Positions 45,959 through 54,468 are shown, counted from the stretch's first letter. The stretch: 64,000 nucleotides of DNA from Marinobacter iranensis (GCF_029207565.1 NZ_JANCMW010000017.1:31093-95092); one strand, 5' to 3'. Numbers and translations: made by a program. The notes: a model not told the origin generated them from the letters alone.

Positions 45959-46651
45959 TCAGCGCTGCTGCAGGAAGTGATCAACTCCGGCAAAGTCCCT
46001 GGCCATCGCTCGCTCCGTTTCCGGCAGATCGCCTTCTCGAATCAGCCAGACTGTACGCATGCCAGCACTTTCCGCGGCTTGCAACTCGGCTTCCACATCG
46101 GAAAGGAACAGTACGGTCCGGGGTTCAACACCCAGTTCGTTGATGATATTGCTGTAGGACTCCCGTTCTTTCTTGCCACCGATACGGGTGTCGAAGTAGC
46201 CGGAAAAGAACGGTGTCAGGTCCCCGGCCTCACTGAATCCGAAAATCAGCTTCTGCGCCTTCACAGAACCGGAAGAATATACGAACAGGCGCAGCCCCCG
46301 ATCATGCCAGCGCTGAAGGTACTCGGCGGCGTCCTCATAAACATGGCCACGGAAAGCACCCTGTTGGTAGCCCTGTTCCCAAAGCATGCCCTGCAGGGTT
46401 TTCAGTGGTGTTTCCTTGCGGTCTTCACGGATCCAGGTATCGAGCACTCCGATCAGCCCTTCGATATCGTCCCTGGCAACTCCGGAGGCCTGTGCAACGG
46501 CGTCCAGTTGTTCACGAATCTCGATGTTATCGGACTCTCCCTCCCGCACGAATTGGGCCATGTGTTCCGCCGAATAGGGAAACAGCACGTCGTGAACAAA
46601 GGAAATCGAGCTGGTGGTGCCCTCGATGTCCGTCAGGATTACGCGGATCAT
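45959..46651 (-). CDS. mtnC: Acireductone synthase (enolase-phosphatase E1)
   Basis: HAD-family bifunctional enzyme of methionine salvage. It enolises and dephosphorylates 2,3-diketo-5-methylthiopentyl-1-phosphate to acireductone. The 230 residues show the HAD nucleophile in ILTDIEGTTSSISFV, the substrate-loop FVHDVLFPYSAEHM, LFVYSSGSVKAQKLIFG and the metal-binding FLSDVEAELQAAESAG. It is the last gene of mtnB-mtnD-mtnC, its ATG overlapping the mtnD stop (ATGA). Confidence 0.96.
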   Translation of the reverse strand: MIRVILTDIEGTTSSISFVHDVLFPYSAEHMAQFVREGESDNIEIREQLDAVAQASGVARDDIEGLIGVLDTWIREDRKETPLKTLQGMLWEQGYQQGAFRGHVYEDAAEYLQRWHDRGLRLFVYSSGSVKAQKLIFGFSEAGDLTPFFSGYFDTRIGGKKERESYSNIINELGVEPRTVLFLSDVEAELQAAESAGMRTVWLIREGDLPETERAMARDFAGVDHFLQQR

Positions 46652-47208
46652 CCTGCAGCTCCTGCCAGCCGCTCATAACGGGGCAACCGGCTGGCGATGT
46701 CTTCGCCGGTGAAATCCGCCACCCAGCCTTCCGGGTTGGTGAACAGGCGAATACAGGTGAAGGCCGGCTCCGGCCCCATATCGAACCAGTGGCGGGTGCC
46801 ATCCGGTACACTGATCAGGTCATTCTTCTGGCACATCACGGCGTACACCTGGTCACCAAAATGCAGGTAAAAAAGCCCCTGGCCGCGCACAAAGAAGCGC
46901 ACTTCGTCTTCACTGTGCACGTGTTCATCCAGGAACTTCTTGCGGAAGGCCTCTTTCTGGGGATTGTCCGGGTTCAGGCTGATGACATCAGCGGCCTGGA
47001 AGCCACACTCATCCTTTAACGCCTGAATTTCTTCCGCATAAGCCTCAAGGATGTCGTCTGATGACGCATCCACAGGTAACTCCCGGGTGGACCACTGCTC
47101 AAACCGCACGCTGTGCTCCGCCAGCAGGTTGGCAATCTTGCCGGCGTCTTCAGTGACGACTCGGGGAGACTCGGGCGCACTCTGGTCAAAAATACTCAAG
47201 GTTGTCAT
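46648..47208 (-). CDS. mtnD: Acireductone dioxygenase
   Basis: Cupin metalloenzyme converting acireductone and O2 to the methionine precursor KMTB and formate (Fe form). It is 186 residues from ATG 47208. The metal site is HVHSEDEVRFFVRG (His, His, Glu) plus the His in GTRHWFDMG. DLISVPDGTRHWFDMG is the classical segment. Its start overlaps the mtnB stop (ATGA) and its stop overlaps the mtnC start, so the three genes are tightly coupled. Confidence 0.96.
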   Translation of the reverse strand: MTTLSIFDQSAPESPRVVTEDAGKIANLLAEHSVRFEQWSTRELPVDASSDDILEAYAEEIQALKDECGFQAADVISLNPDNPQKEAFRKKFLDEHVHSEDEVRFFVRGQGLFYLHFGDQVYAVMCQKNDLISVPDGTRHWFDMGPEPAFTCIRLFTNPEGWVADFTGEDIASRLPRYERLAGAAG

Positions 47209-47831
47209 CGGCGGACCCTCATGGTTTCCAGCTCGCATTCAAAGAGAAATTCAAAGGCTTCGACGTGGCGAAGGCAGTCTGACATGGTCCGCCCCCAGGT
47301 ATAAAGGCCATGCCCGCGGATCAGGTAACCGGGCTGCTCCGGGTGCTGGCGGAACCATTCGCCTGTCTGGCGTGCCAGCGCCGGGATGTCCTGGGTATTG
47401 TCGAAAACAGGCACTGTCAGCTCGGACTCGTGAGTGTCGATGCCTGAAAAGGCTTTCTGCAACTCATAGCCCTGCAGTATCAGCGGCTCTCCGGTCGGCA
47501 GCAGGCGGCTCAGCACCGTCGCCTTGACGGAATGGGTATGCAATACCGCACCCACCTCGGGAAAAGTCTGGTACAGAACCGTATGCAATTGCGTTTCGGC
47601 GGATGAGCGGGCGTTGCTCTGGACGGCCTTTCCGCCCAGGTCCACCACCATGACATCGCCGGCGACCAGTTGGCCTTTATGGCGGCCAGAGACCGTTACG
47701 GCAATATGCCCCTCGTCAATCCGCGCCGAATAATTGCTACTGGTGGCCGGGGACCAGCCCTGGCCGTAAAGAAAGCGGCCGGCATCAATGATGGACTGCG
47801 CGGCAATGGCGTAGCGGGTTACGTCAAACAA
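47205..47831 (-). CDS. mtnB: Methylthioribulose-1-phosphate dehydratase
   Basis: Class II aldolase/adducin-family zinc enzyme of methionine salvage, 208 residues. It has QGWSPATSSNYSARI (substrate site), the zinc-binding VLHTHSVKATVLSRL, and GYLIRGHGLYTWGRT with the remaining His. The best start is TTG 47831, preceded by GAGG about seven bases upstream; no in-frame ATG lies nearby. It leads the mtnBDC operon. The preceding isomerase and kinase/nucleosidase steps (mtnA, mtnK or mtnN) are not in this window. Confidence 0.94.
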   Translation of the reverse strand: MFDVTRYAIAAQSIIDAGRFLYGQGWSPATSSNYSARIDEGHIAVTVSGRHKGQLVAGDVMVVDLGGKAVQSNARSSAETQLHTVLYQTFPEVGAVLHTHSVKATVLSRLLPTGEPLILQGYELQKAFSGIDTHESELTVPVFDNTQDIPALARQTGEWFRQHPEQPGYLIRGHGLYTWGRTMSDCLRHVEAFEFLFECELETMRVRR

Positions 47832-47931
47832 AAGTCACCTCGGAACAGACACGCCGGATCAGCGCTTGATGGTTACCATTATAAGGATGGGCGGGCCACC
47901 CGCAAATGCTCACGGGCGGCAATCATGCAGG

Positions 47932-50136
47932 TTACACCTGTGCTTTCAGGGGAAGCCGGCGCTGTCGCTGGCCGGTCAGGGCAAACAGCGCGTTCCCCAA
48001 CGCCGGAATTACCGGCGGAACACCCGGCTCTCCCACACCGGTTGGTGCCTGGTTACTGTCGACGATCTCAACAACCACTTCCGGGCGCTGGTCGTGCCGC
48101 ATCAAAGGGTAGTCGTGGAAGTTGCTCTGCTGAACCTGCCCGTCTTTGAAGGTAATGTCACCGTATAGCGCCGCTGTCAGACCGAAGATAACACCGCCCT
48201 CGATCTGGTCGCGCACGATATCCGGATTCACCACCTGGCCGCAGTCGACGGCGCAGACCACTTGGTGCACCCGAATTTCCCCGGCCTTGACGCTGGCCTC
48301 CACCACCTGGGCCACGTAGGTGCCAAAACTGCGGAACAGGGCAATACCGCGCGCCCTTCCCTCTGGCACAGGCTCGCCCCAACGCGCCAACCTGGCGGCG
48401 CGGTCCAGCACTTCCAGGTGCCTGGGTTCGTGGTCAATCAGTGAACGCCGGAACTGGTAAGGATCCTGGCCCAGCTCACTCGCAAGCTCGTCCATGAAGG
48501 TTTCAACCGCAAAACCATTGTGCGAAAAACCCACGGACCGCCACCAGGAAACGGGCACGCCCGGGTCCGTATGGGTATGGCGGATATCAAGGTTTGGTAC
48601 CAGGTACGGATATTCGATGGCCCCCTCAATGGCGGAATGGTCCTTCGGTGTGGCAATGCCCTCCGCCATCAGCCCCACTCGTCCCAGGGTGTCGTACAGG
48701 AACTTTGGTGCCCAAGGATACTGGGCAGGCGCTGCGTTGCGCACGTACCAGTCCAGTATCTGGGGGCCAACAATCTGGTGATGCCAGCCGGTAACCTGAC
48801 CGCCACTGACGCTGGCCTTCATACGATGCAGCATGGCCGGCCGGTAGAGGTCATGGCGGGTATCTTCCTCCCGCGACCAGATCAGCTTGACCGGTTTGCG
48901 CACCCGGAACGCGACAGCCGATGCTTCCTCGATATAATCGTTGGTCAGCCGGCGCCCGAAACCGCCGCCCAGGAAGGTGGTATGGATGGTCACGTCGTCC
49001 GGTGACAGGTCGGTCACCCTGGCGGCAGCGATGCGGCCAAGATCCGGTGCCTGGGTCGGCGCCCAGACTTCGATAGCGCCATCCCGATACCAGGCTGTTG
49101 CGTTCATTGGCTCCAGCGTGGCATGGGCAAGATAGGGTTGTTCATAGCTGGCTTCAACCACCCGCTCCGCACTTCCAACTGCACCATCGAAGTCACCCTG
49201 GCTGCGCTCACTCTCGCCCGGATCCTCGTCGGCCGCCTTGTGATAGGACGAAAACACCTGTTCAGAAGACACACTGAGAGCCTCGCTTTCATCCCATTCA
49301 ACCGTCAACGCGTTCTGCGCCTTGCGGGCCTGCCAGTATTTATCGGCTACTACCGCCACACCACGCTCTATCTCGAAAACATCGAGCACACCCGGCATCT
49401 TGCGAACGTCGGAATCGTCAAAGGTCCGAACGCGGGCGCCATGGCGAGGCGGGCGGGTAACAACAGCGTAAACCATGCCTTCCAGTTCGACATCAATGCC
49501 GTAGATCGGGGCGCCGGTGGACTTGGCTTCGGCATCCAGGCGGCCCCGGTTCTTGCCGATGTATTTCCATTCCTTGCGCGGTTTCAGCGCTGGATCTTCG
49601 GGAACCGGCTGCTTCGCCGCCAGTTCCACCAGCCGGCCATAGCTCAGGCTGTCGCCTCCATTGGGGGGCAGAACCCTGCCACCGGCCACGCTGCAGTCAT
49701 CCGGGCTGACTTCCCAGACGCTTGCGGCAGCACTTACCAACATGATTCGGGCAGAAGCACCGGCCACTCGCAATGGCTGCCAACTGGTCGCCAGGCTGGT
49801 ACTGCCACCGGTCAGTTGAAGGTTGTAAAGAGGATTGCGGTACTCGGTGGCTGCCGGAGCAAACCTGGGCTGAATAGAAGCAGGAGGCACTCCCAATTCT
49901 TCCGCAATCAGCGTGGTCAGGCCGGTGTAGGTTCCCTGCCCCATTTCCACTCGGGCCAGGGTAAAGTAAATCCGGTCATCAGCGGTCAGTTCAAGCCAGG
50001 CATCGGGCTTCCAGTTGCCGCTGTGCTCATCGTAACCGGTCGGGATTCCGGCACAGCCCGGCAGTGACAGGGAAAGGACCAGTCCGCCAGAGGTTCCTGC
50101 CGTAACCTTGAGGAAGTCGCGTCGATTCATGGACAT
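47932..50136 (-). CDS. Molybdenum hydroxylase large subunit, isoquinoline 1-oxidoreductase beta-like (Tat lipoprotein)
   Basis: A 734-residue catalytic subunit of the xanthine oxidase superfamily, of the IorB/aldehyde dehydrogenase type. The N-terminus carries a twin-arginine motif, NRRDFLKVTAG, then a hydrophobic segment ending LPGC, so it is probably Tat-exported, possibly lipidated, with the cofactor inserted before export. Molybdopterin-domain segments are VEMGQGTYTGLTTLIAEEL, FLGGGFGRRL, and the catalytic Glu in GVGEPGVPPVIPAL. The substrate is not predictable; aldehydes or N-heterocycles are typical. ATG 50136 lies one base after the small-subunit stop. Confidence 0.88.
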   Translation of the reverse strand: MSMNRRDFLKVTAGTSGGLVLSLSLPGCAGIPTGYDEHSGNWKPDAWLELTADDRIYFTLARVEMGQGTYTGLTTLIAEELGVPPASIQPRFAPAATEYRNPLYNLQLTGGSTSLATSWQPLRVAGASARIMLVSAAASVWEVSPDDCSVAGGRVLPPNGGDSLSYGRLVELAAKQPVPEDPALKPRKEWKYIGKNRGRLDAEAKSTGAPIYGIDVELEGMVYAVVTRPPRHGARVRTFDDSDVRKMPGVLDVFEIERGVAVVADKYWQARKAQNALTVEWDESEALSVSSEQVFSSYHKAADEDPGESERSQGDFDGAVGSAERVVEASYEQPYLAHATLEPMNATAWYRDGAIEVWAPTQAPDLGRIAAARVTDLSPDDVTIHTTFLGGGFGRRLTNDYIEEASAVAFRVRKPVKLIWSREEDTRHDLYRPAMLHRMKASVSGGQVTGWHHQIVGPQILDWYVRNAAPAQYPWAPKFLYDTLGRVGLMAEGIATPKDHSAIEGAIEYPYLVPNLDIRHTHTDPGVPVSWWRSVGFSHNGFAVETFMDELASELGQDPYQFRRSLIDHEPRHLEVLDRAARLARWGEPVPEGRARGIALFRSFGTYVAQVVEASVKAGEIRVHQVVCAVDCGQVVNPDIVRDQIEGGVIFGLTAALYGDITFKDGQVQQSNFHDYPLMRHDQRPEVVVEIVDSNQAPTGVGEPGVPPVIPALGNALFALTGQRQRRLPLKAQV

Positions 50137-50137
50137 A

Positions 50138-50623
50138 TCACGCATCCTCTCTGCTGTACCGGGCTGTGCCCTTCTCGACCACAGACTCAACAGCGGTAAC
50201 AATCCGGGAGTAGGTGCCGCAACGACACAGGTTGCCGCTGACGGCGGCAACGATATCATCACGGGAGGGAGCGCTATTGTGCTGCAACAGGTGAGCGGCA
50301 CTCATGATCTGGCCTGACTGGCAGTATCCGCACTGGGGAACACCGTGCTCCACCCATGCCTGCTGCAAAGGATGCAGGCCACCGTTGGATGACAGCCCCT
50401 CTATGGTGGTGACATCGCCACCTTCAGCCATTTCCACCGGCGTGGAGCAGGAGCGCACTGGCTGCCCATTGAGGTGCACGGTGCAGGCGCCGCACAGACC
50501 CATTCCACAACCAAACTTGGTTCCCTTCAGGCCAATCTCATCACGAATCACCCACAGCAATGGGGTGTCGCCGTCGACTTCGACAGTCTGTTTCCTGCCA
50601 TTCACAGCAAGGCTCACGGCCAT
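50138..50623 (-). CDS. Molybdenum hydroxylase [2Fe-2S] small subunit, IorA-like
   Basis: A 161-residue two-cluster [2Fe-2S] subunit. The plant-ferredoxin-type cluster ligands are in GTKFGCGMGLCGACTVHLNG plus a following Cys. The second cluster is in QCGYCQSGQIM and NLCRCGTYSRI. It shuttles electrons from the molybdenum centre of the adjacent large subunit to an unknown acceptor. No cytochrome or FAD subunit is encoded here, which is typical of the IorAB/aldehyde dehydrogenase class that uses membrane or soluble cytochromes. No signal peptide: it is likely co-exported with the Tat partner. Confidence 0.93.
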   Translation of the reverse strand: MAVSLAVNGRKQTVEVDGDTPLLWVIRDEIGLKGTKFGCGMGLCGACTVHLNGQPVRSCSTPVEMAEGGDVTTIEGLSSNGGLHPLQQAWVEHGVPQCGYCQSGQIMSAAHLLQHNSAPSRDDIVAAVSGNLCRCGTYSRIVTAVESVVEKGTARYSREDA

Positions 50624-50692
50624 GGATGCTCTCCCGTGTTCGCCAGAGCCCTGCTCCGACTGAGTTATTGTTATGTTTGGATCGAAATGGTC

Positions 50693-50884
50693 TTATTTTA
50701 TGACGTCGTTGCCGTCCTTGTCGGTCCAGATCTTGCGCTCACCGGTTTCCATCTTGCCTTCGGAGTCCCAGACCTCGCGGTCTGTTGTTGCTTCTTCCAC
50801 CTTGCCGTTGTCATTCCAGATTACCCGATCCTTGCAGCCGGCCAGTGCTGCCGCCACGAAAAGTACCAACATCAATTGTTTCAC
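50693..50884 (-). CDS. Mini-lipoprotein with three W-x-D/E-x-G repeats
   Basis: A 63-residue predicted lipoprotein. Signal MKQLMLVLFVAAALAGC has the lipid Cys at 17; the mature part is only 46 residues. That part is three degenerate tandem repeats of 14-16 residues, each with a Trp followed by an acidic turn and Gly: VIWNDNGK (Trp23), EVWDSEGK (Trp39) and KIWTDKDG (Trp53). GTG 50884 has GGAGG seven bases upstream, strong support for translation. Function unknown; the repeats resemble short beta-hairpins. The Smr gene is 42 bp upstream on the same strand. Confidence 0.75.
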   Translation of the reverse strand: MKQLMLVLFVAAALAGCKDRVIWNDNGKVEEATTDREVWDSEGKMETGERKIWTDKDGNDVIK

Positions 50885-50926
50885 ACTTACCTCCGGACCG
50901 ATTTCATCGGCTATGGGTGATTATTA

Positions 50927-51505
50927 TCAGGAACCGTGGATCTCACGGTTGCGTTGCTTGTCACGGTCGCCCTTGCGGACCATGACATAGACGGCACCGG
51001 TGCCACCATGGCGCTTCTGGGCCGAGTGGAACGCCAGCACATCGTCCAGTTCCGGCAGCCATTTCGCGATATAGCTCTTGAGCTGGGCGATGCCATCCGG
51101 GTTACGTTCTCCCTTGCCATGCAGGATGATGACGGATCGCAGCCCGTAGCGCACGCAGTCTGAAACGAAGCCGAACACCTCCCGGCGCGCTTCTTCCACA
51201 GTCATTCTGTGCAGGTCGAGACGCGCTTCGATCGGGTACTGCCCAAGACGAAGCTTACGGAACACTCCGTGCTGGACACCCGGGCGCTGCCAGCACAGGA
51301 CATCGTGCGCTGTCAGGGGCTCCACCATATCCGCGGTCAGCGGATTACGGTCTTTCAATGGCTGGTCCATTGCAGAACGTTGCCGCTCAAGGTGTCCCGG
51401 TGTGAGCTCCTTGGGTGTCTTTACATCGGCCTTATTGGGCTTCCGGATACGACGGACGTCCTTCATCTCCTCCAGAAAGCTCAGGCGCTCATCTTTGGTT
51501 GTCAT
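50927..51505 (-). CDS. Smr-domain protein (SmrA-like putative endonuclease)
   Basis: A 192-residue protein with a charged N-terminal part (EEMKDVRRIRKPNKADV) and a C-terminal Smr domain from about residue 95. Its hallmarks are LDLHRMTVEEARREVFGFV and VIILHGKGERNPDG with HGKG, followed by HGGTGAVYVMVRKG. Smr domains are linked to nicking endonuclease or RNA cleavage activity. The start is uncertain: ATG 51505 matches the usual SmrA beginning but has no good ribosome-binding site, and the frame is open further upstream to 51607. Confidence 0.86.
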   Translation of the reverse strand: MTTKDERLSFLEEMKDVRRIRKPNKADVKTPKELTPGHLERQRSAMDQPLKDRNPLTADMVEPLTAHDVLCWQRPGVQHGVFRKLRLGQYPIEARLDLHRMTVEEARREVFGFVSDCVRYGLRSVIILHGKGERNPDGIAQLKSYIAKWLPELDDVLAFHSAQKRHGGTGAVYVMVRKGDRDKQRNREIHGS

Positions 51506-51617
51506 GTCGATATCATTTGCAGTCGGGGATGCTTGGACTTTACCACCGGCCTCCCCCATCATAAAGGATGGTCCGCAGCCCTTACCCTTGCTGTCGGCCG
51601 CGAACAATCCAGCTTCA

Positions 51618-51630
51618 TACGAAAATCGTA
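51618..51630. promoter_or_regulatory. Small palindrome TACGA-AAA-TCGTA before the DUF294 gene
   Basis: A perfect 5-bp inverted repeat with a 3-base spacer in the divergent region between the Smr and DUF294 genes, about 65 bp upstream of the DUF294 start. It could be an operator; no known consensus recognised. Confidence 0.25.
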
Positions 51631-51693
51631 CGGTCTGTGGACAGGCAATTGGTCTACACTTCAGACCCAGAACAACGATAATGGACCGCGTTT

Positions 51694-53610
51694 ATGACCG
51701 CCGCACCCCAGGACAGCGAACGCCCCCAGAATACCCGTGCCATCATGACATTTCTGCGGGAGCATTCGCCTTTTTCAAACATGGACGATACGCATCTCGC
51801 CCACTTTGCCGAACACGCCTCCCTGCGATTCTACGCAGACGGCGATGTCGTGCTTTCGCCGGAAGACGGTCCCGTGAAACGGTTCTATATCGTCAAACAG
51901 GGCCGCATCCGCGGTGAACGGGAGCGAGACAGGGACGGCGAGACGGAAACCACCTTCGAAATCAGTCAGGGAGAGTGCTTCCCGCTGGCCGCACTGATCG
52001 GGGAACGGTCAACCCGCACGCTTCATCGCGCCGCCGGGGACACTTTCTGCCTCAGTATCGAACACGATACCTTTGTGATGCTGTTCTCGCAGAGCGATCC
52101 TTTCCGCGATTTCTGTCTGCGTGGCGTCAGCAGCCTGCTTGACCAGGTGAACCAGAGAATCCAGACCGGGGCCATGGCTTCCATGGGGTCCAGCAACTCA
52201 CTGGACACGCCGTTGGAGCGATACGCCATTCGCAACCCCATTGTGTGCTCACCGGACCTGCCGGTCCGCAAGGCCGTCGCACGCATGCACGAGAACAGTG
52301 TTGGCAGCATCGTAATAACCGACGATGAGAGGCATCCCACCGGCATCTTTACCCTGAGAGACCTGCGCACCATGGTGGCGGAGGAGAAGGGCCCGCTAGA
52401 CACCCCCATCGGACAGGTGATGACAAAAAACCCCTGCTGCCTGACGGCCCAGGCCGATGCCTTCGAGGCCGCCATGCTGATGGCGGAACATCACTTTGCC
52501 CATATCTGCGTGGTTGATGAGGAGCATCGGCTGATTGGCATGGTTTCGGAACGGGACCTGTTCTCCCTCCAGCGGGTGGACCTCGTTCACCTCGCACGCA
52601 CCATAGGCACTGCCAGCCATCTCCGCACGCTGGTCAGCCTGCGAAAGGACGTCTCCCGGTTGGTGGACGCCATGCTCGCCCACGGTGCGGATTCCGGCCA
52701 GGTGGTAAAAATCATAACCACCCTGAACGATGTCACCGTACGGCGGGTTCTGGAACTGAATATCAAGAAGAACGATCCGGGCATTCCTTTCACCTGGCTG
52801 ACATTCGGTAGCGAAGGCCGGCAGGAGCAGACTCTGCTGACCGATCAGGACAACGGCATACTGTTCGAGACGCCCGAGGGGATGAACGAAGACCAGGTGC
52901 GGGAAAAACTGCTGCCCTTCGCGGAAACCGTCAACAAGGAACTGGCGGAATGTGGCTTTACGCTTTGCAAAGGCAATATCATGGCCAGCAACCCCAAACT
53001 CTGCCTCAGCGGGCGGGAGTGGGATGACTGGTTTGTCCGCTTTATTGATGCTTCGACACCACAGAACCTGGTTTACTCGTCCATATTCCTGGACATGCGG
53101 GCGGTGTTCGGGCCCATGGAGCCCTTGGATGCCCTGCTGGACAAGGTTCTCACCCGCATCCGGAAAAATGCCCTGTTCCAGAAGATGCTTGCAGGCAATG
53201 CCATCACCCGCAAGCCCCCTCTGACCATGTTCCGCAATTTCCGATACGCCCCTGACGGAAAGAAAAACACCCTGGACCTGAAGCGCCAGGGCCTTGCCCC
53301 CTTTGTGGAAGCGGTCAGGGTGTTTGCCCTAGCCAATGGCGTTGGCGCGGCCAATACACTGGAACGCATGCAACAGCTCTCCCAGAAGGGCGTCTTTGAC
53401 GCCAAGGACGCCAACGCCTGGCAAGAGGCCTACAGCCTGATCCAGGCCATCCGAATGAGGGCACACCAGGAAATGCTAGATCGTGGAGAGCCCCTGTCCA
53501 ACTACATCAGTCCGGACGACCTCAATCCGCTGGACCGGCGAATTCTCCGGGAATCCTTCCGACAGGCCCAGCGCCTGCAGCAGAAACTCGAAGTGACCTA
53601 CCAATTCTGA
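51694..53610 (+). CDS. cNMP-binding/CBS/DUF294 nucleotidyltransferase-like signalling protein
   Basis: A 638-residue cytoplasmic protein. It has an N-terminal cyclic-nucleotide-binding-type domain (about 22-140), then two CBS motifs (about 170-290; NPIVCSPDLPVRKAVARM, NPCCLTAQADAFEAAMLM). A nucleotidyltransferase core related to GlnD follows, with GSEGRQEQTLLTDQD (372-386) keeping the GS and paired Asp residues, and then a helical DUF294 C-terminal domain. By family it may transfer or bind a nucleotide in response to cAMP-like and adenylate ligands; its target is unknown. It heads the block upstream of the symporter and kinase genes. Confidence 0.88.
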   Translation: MTAAPQDSERPQNTRAIMTFLREHSPFSNMDDTHLAHFAEHASLRFYADGDVVLSPEDGPVKRFYIVKQGRIRGERERDRDGETETTFEISQGECFPLAALIGERSTRTLHRAAGDTFCLSIEHDTFVMLFSQSDPFRDFCLRGVSSLLDQVNQRIQTGAMASMGSSNSLDTPLERYAIRNPIVCSPDLPVRKAVARMHENSVGSIVITDDERHPTGIFTLRDLRTMVAEEKGPLDTPIGQVMTKNPCCLTAQADAFEAAMLMAEHHFAHICVVDEEHRLIGMVSERDLFSLQRVDLVHLARTIGTASHLRTLVSLRKDVSRLVDAMLAHGADSGQVVKIITTLNDVTVRRVLELNIKKNDPGIPFTWLTFGSEGRQEQTLLTDQDNGILFETPEGMNEDQVREKLLPFAETVNKELAECGFTLCKGNIMASNPKLCLSGREWDDWFVRFIDASTPQNLVYSSIFLDMRAVFGPMEPLDALLDKVLTRIRKNALFQKMLAGNAITRKPPLTMFRNFRYAPDGKKNTLDLKRQGLAPFVEAVRVFALANGVGAANTLERMQQLSQKGVFDAKDANAWQEAYSLIQAIRMRAHQEMLDRGEPLSNYISPDDLNPLDRRILRESFRQAQRLQQKLEVTYQF

Positions 53611-53627
53611 ACACCGGGCTAACCGTT

Positions 53628-54338
53628 ATGCTGGAGCACATCAAAGACTGGATTGAACGGCTCAGGGCCGGCAGCACGGGTGGTCCTGACCGTGAACACC
53701 TGCCAACCCCGAAAACCGCCGGAGACCAGCGTCTGTCAGACTGCAGGCTGATCGTGCTTGATCTGGAGACCACAGGGCTCAACGCCGCAAAGGACAACGT
53801 CATTGCCATCGGCGCAGTGGCTATAAAGAACAACGCCATTTCGATGGGAGACCAGTTTGACCTGATTCTCCGGCGCCCGGAGCTGGACATCAGCGAGACA
53901 GTGCTGATCCATGGTATCGGCCCCGAAGCCCTGACGCGGGGCCATGAAACCGAAGATGCCCTGCTCCACCTGCTGGAGTGGATGAACGGCGACCCTATCC
54001 TTGCCTTCCATTCGGCCTTTGACCGGAGATTCCTTGAAAAGGCCCTCAAACATATCCTTGGCTACACCCAGCCCCACACCTGGATTGATGTGGCCGAAAT
54101 GCTTCCCGCTTTCTTCCCGGACGCCAAAACCGGAGGCCATGGGCTGGACAACTGGGCCGACTACTTCGACCTGGAAGTCAGCGCCCGCCATCATGCTGCT
54201 GCCGATGCAATGGCAACCGCTGAACTGACCCTGGCGGTTCTCAACAAGGCCCGCAAAAACGGCGTCACCACTTTGCGGGACCTTAACGGGAAGCTTAAGT
54301 ACTACCGGCAACTGAAAAACATGCACCGCCATGGCTGA
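53628..54338 (+). CDS. DnaQ-like 3'-5' exonuclease (DEDDh)
   Basis: A 236-residue 3'-5' exonuclease-type protein with DEDDh residues visible: VLDLETTG (Asp45, Glu47), FHSAFDRRFL (Asp132) and HHAAADA (His188, Asp193). It resembles the stand-alone DnaQ-like proteins that accompany DUF294/CBS genes. It is 17 bp downstream of the DUF294 gene and probably co-transcribed with it. Its substrate (DNA, RNA or small nucleotides) is not evident. It is not the replicative epsilon subunit by context. Confidence 0.87.
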   Translation: MLEHIKDWIERLRAGSTGGPDREHLPTPKTAGDQRLSDCRLIVLDLETTGLNAAKDNVIAIGAVAIKNNAISMGDQFDLILRRPELDISETVLIHGIGPEALTRGHETEDALLHLLEWMNGDPILAFHSAFDRRFLEKALKHILGYTQPHTWIDVAEMLPAFFPDAKTGGHGLDNWADYFDLEVSARHHAAADAMATAELTLAVLNKARKNGVTTLRDLNGKLKYYRQLKNMHRHG

Positions 54339-54369
54339 CAACACCTGAACTGTGTCGCATTTTCAGACA

Positions 54370-54408
54370 TTTTGCCAGGCAAATAACTGAGAATTAGACC
54401 TTTTGCCA
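54370..54408 (+). promoter_or_regulatory. Paired TTTTGCCA motifs upstream of the symporter operon
   Basis: TTTTGCCA occurs at 54370-54377 and again at 54401-54408, 31 bp apart (about three helical turns). The first copy is part of a perfect palindrome TTTGCC-A-GGCAAA (54371-54383). An AT-rich TATATAT stretch follows at 54414-54420, and no good -35/-10 pair is visible, consistent with an activator-dependent promoter. It lies between the exonuclease gene and the leader ORF. Confidence 0.45.
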
Positions 54409-54468
54409 ATATCTATATATCGCTTGACGGGTAAAGTCAGATAGGACAACACGTCGGAGAAGAACTAT

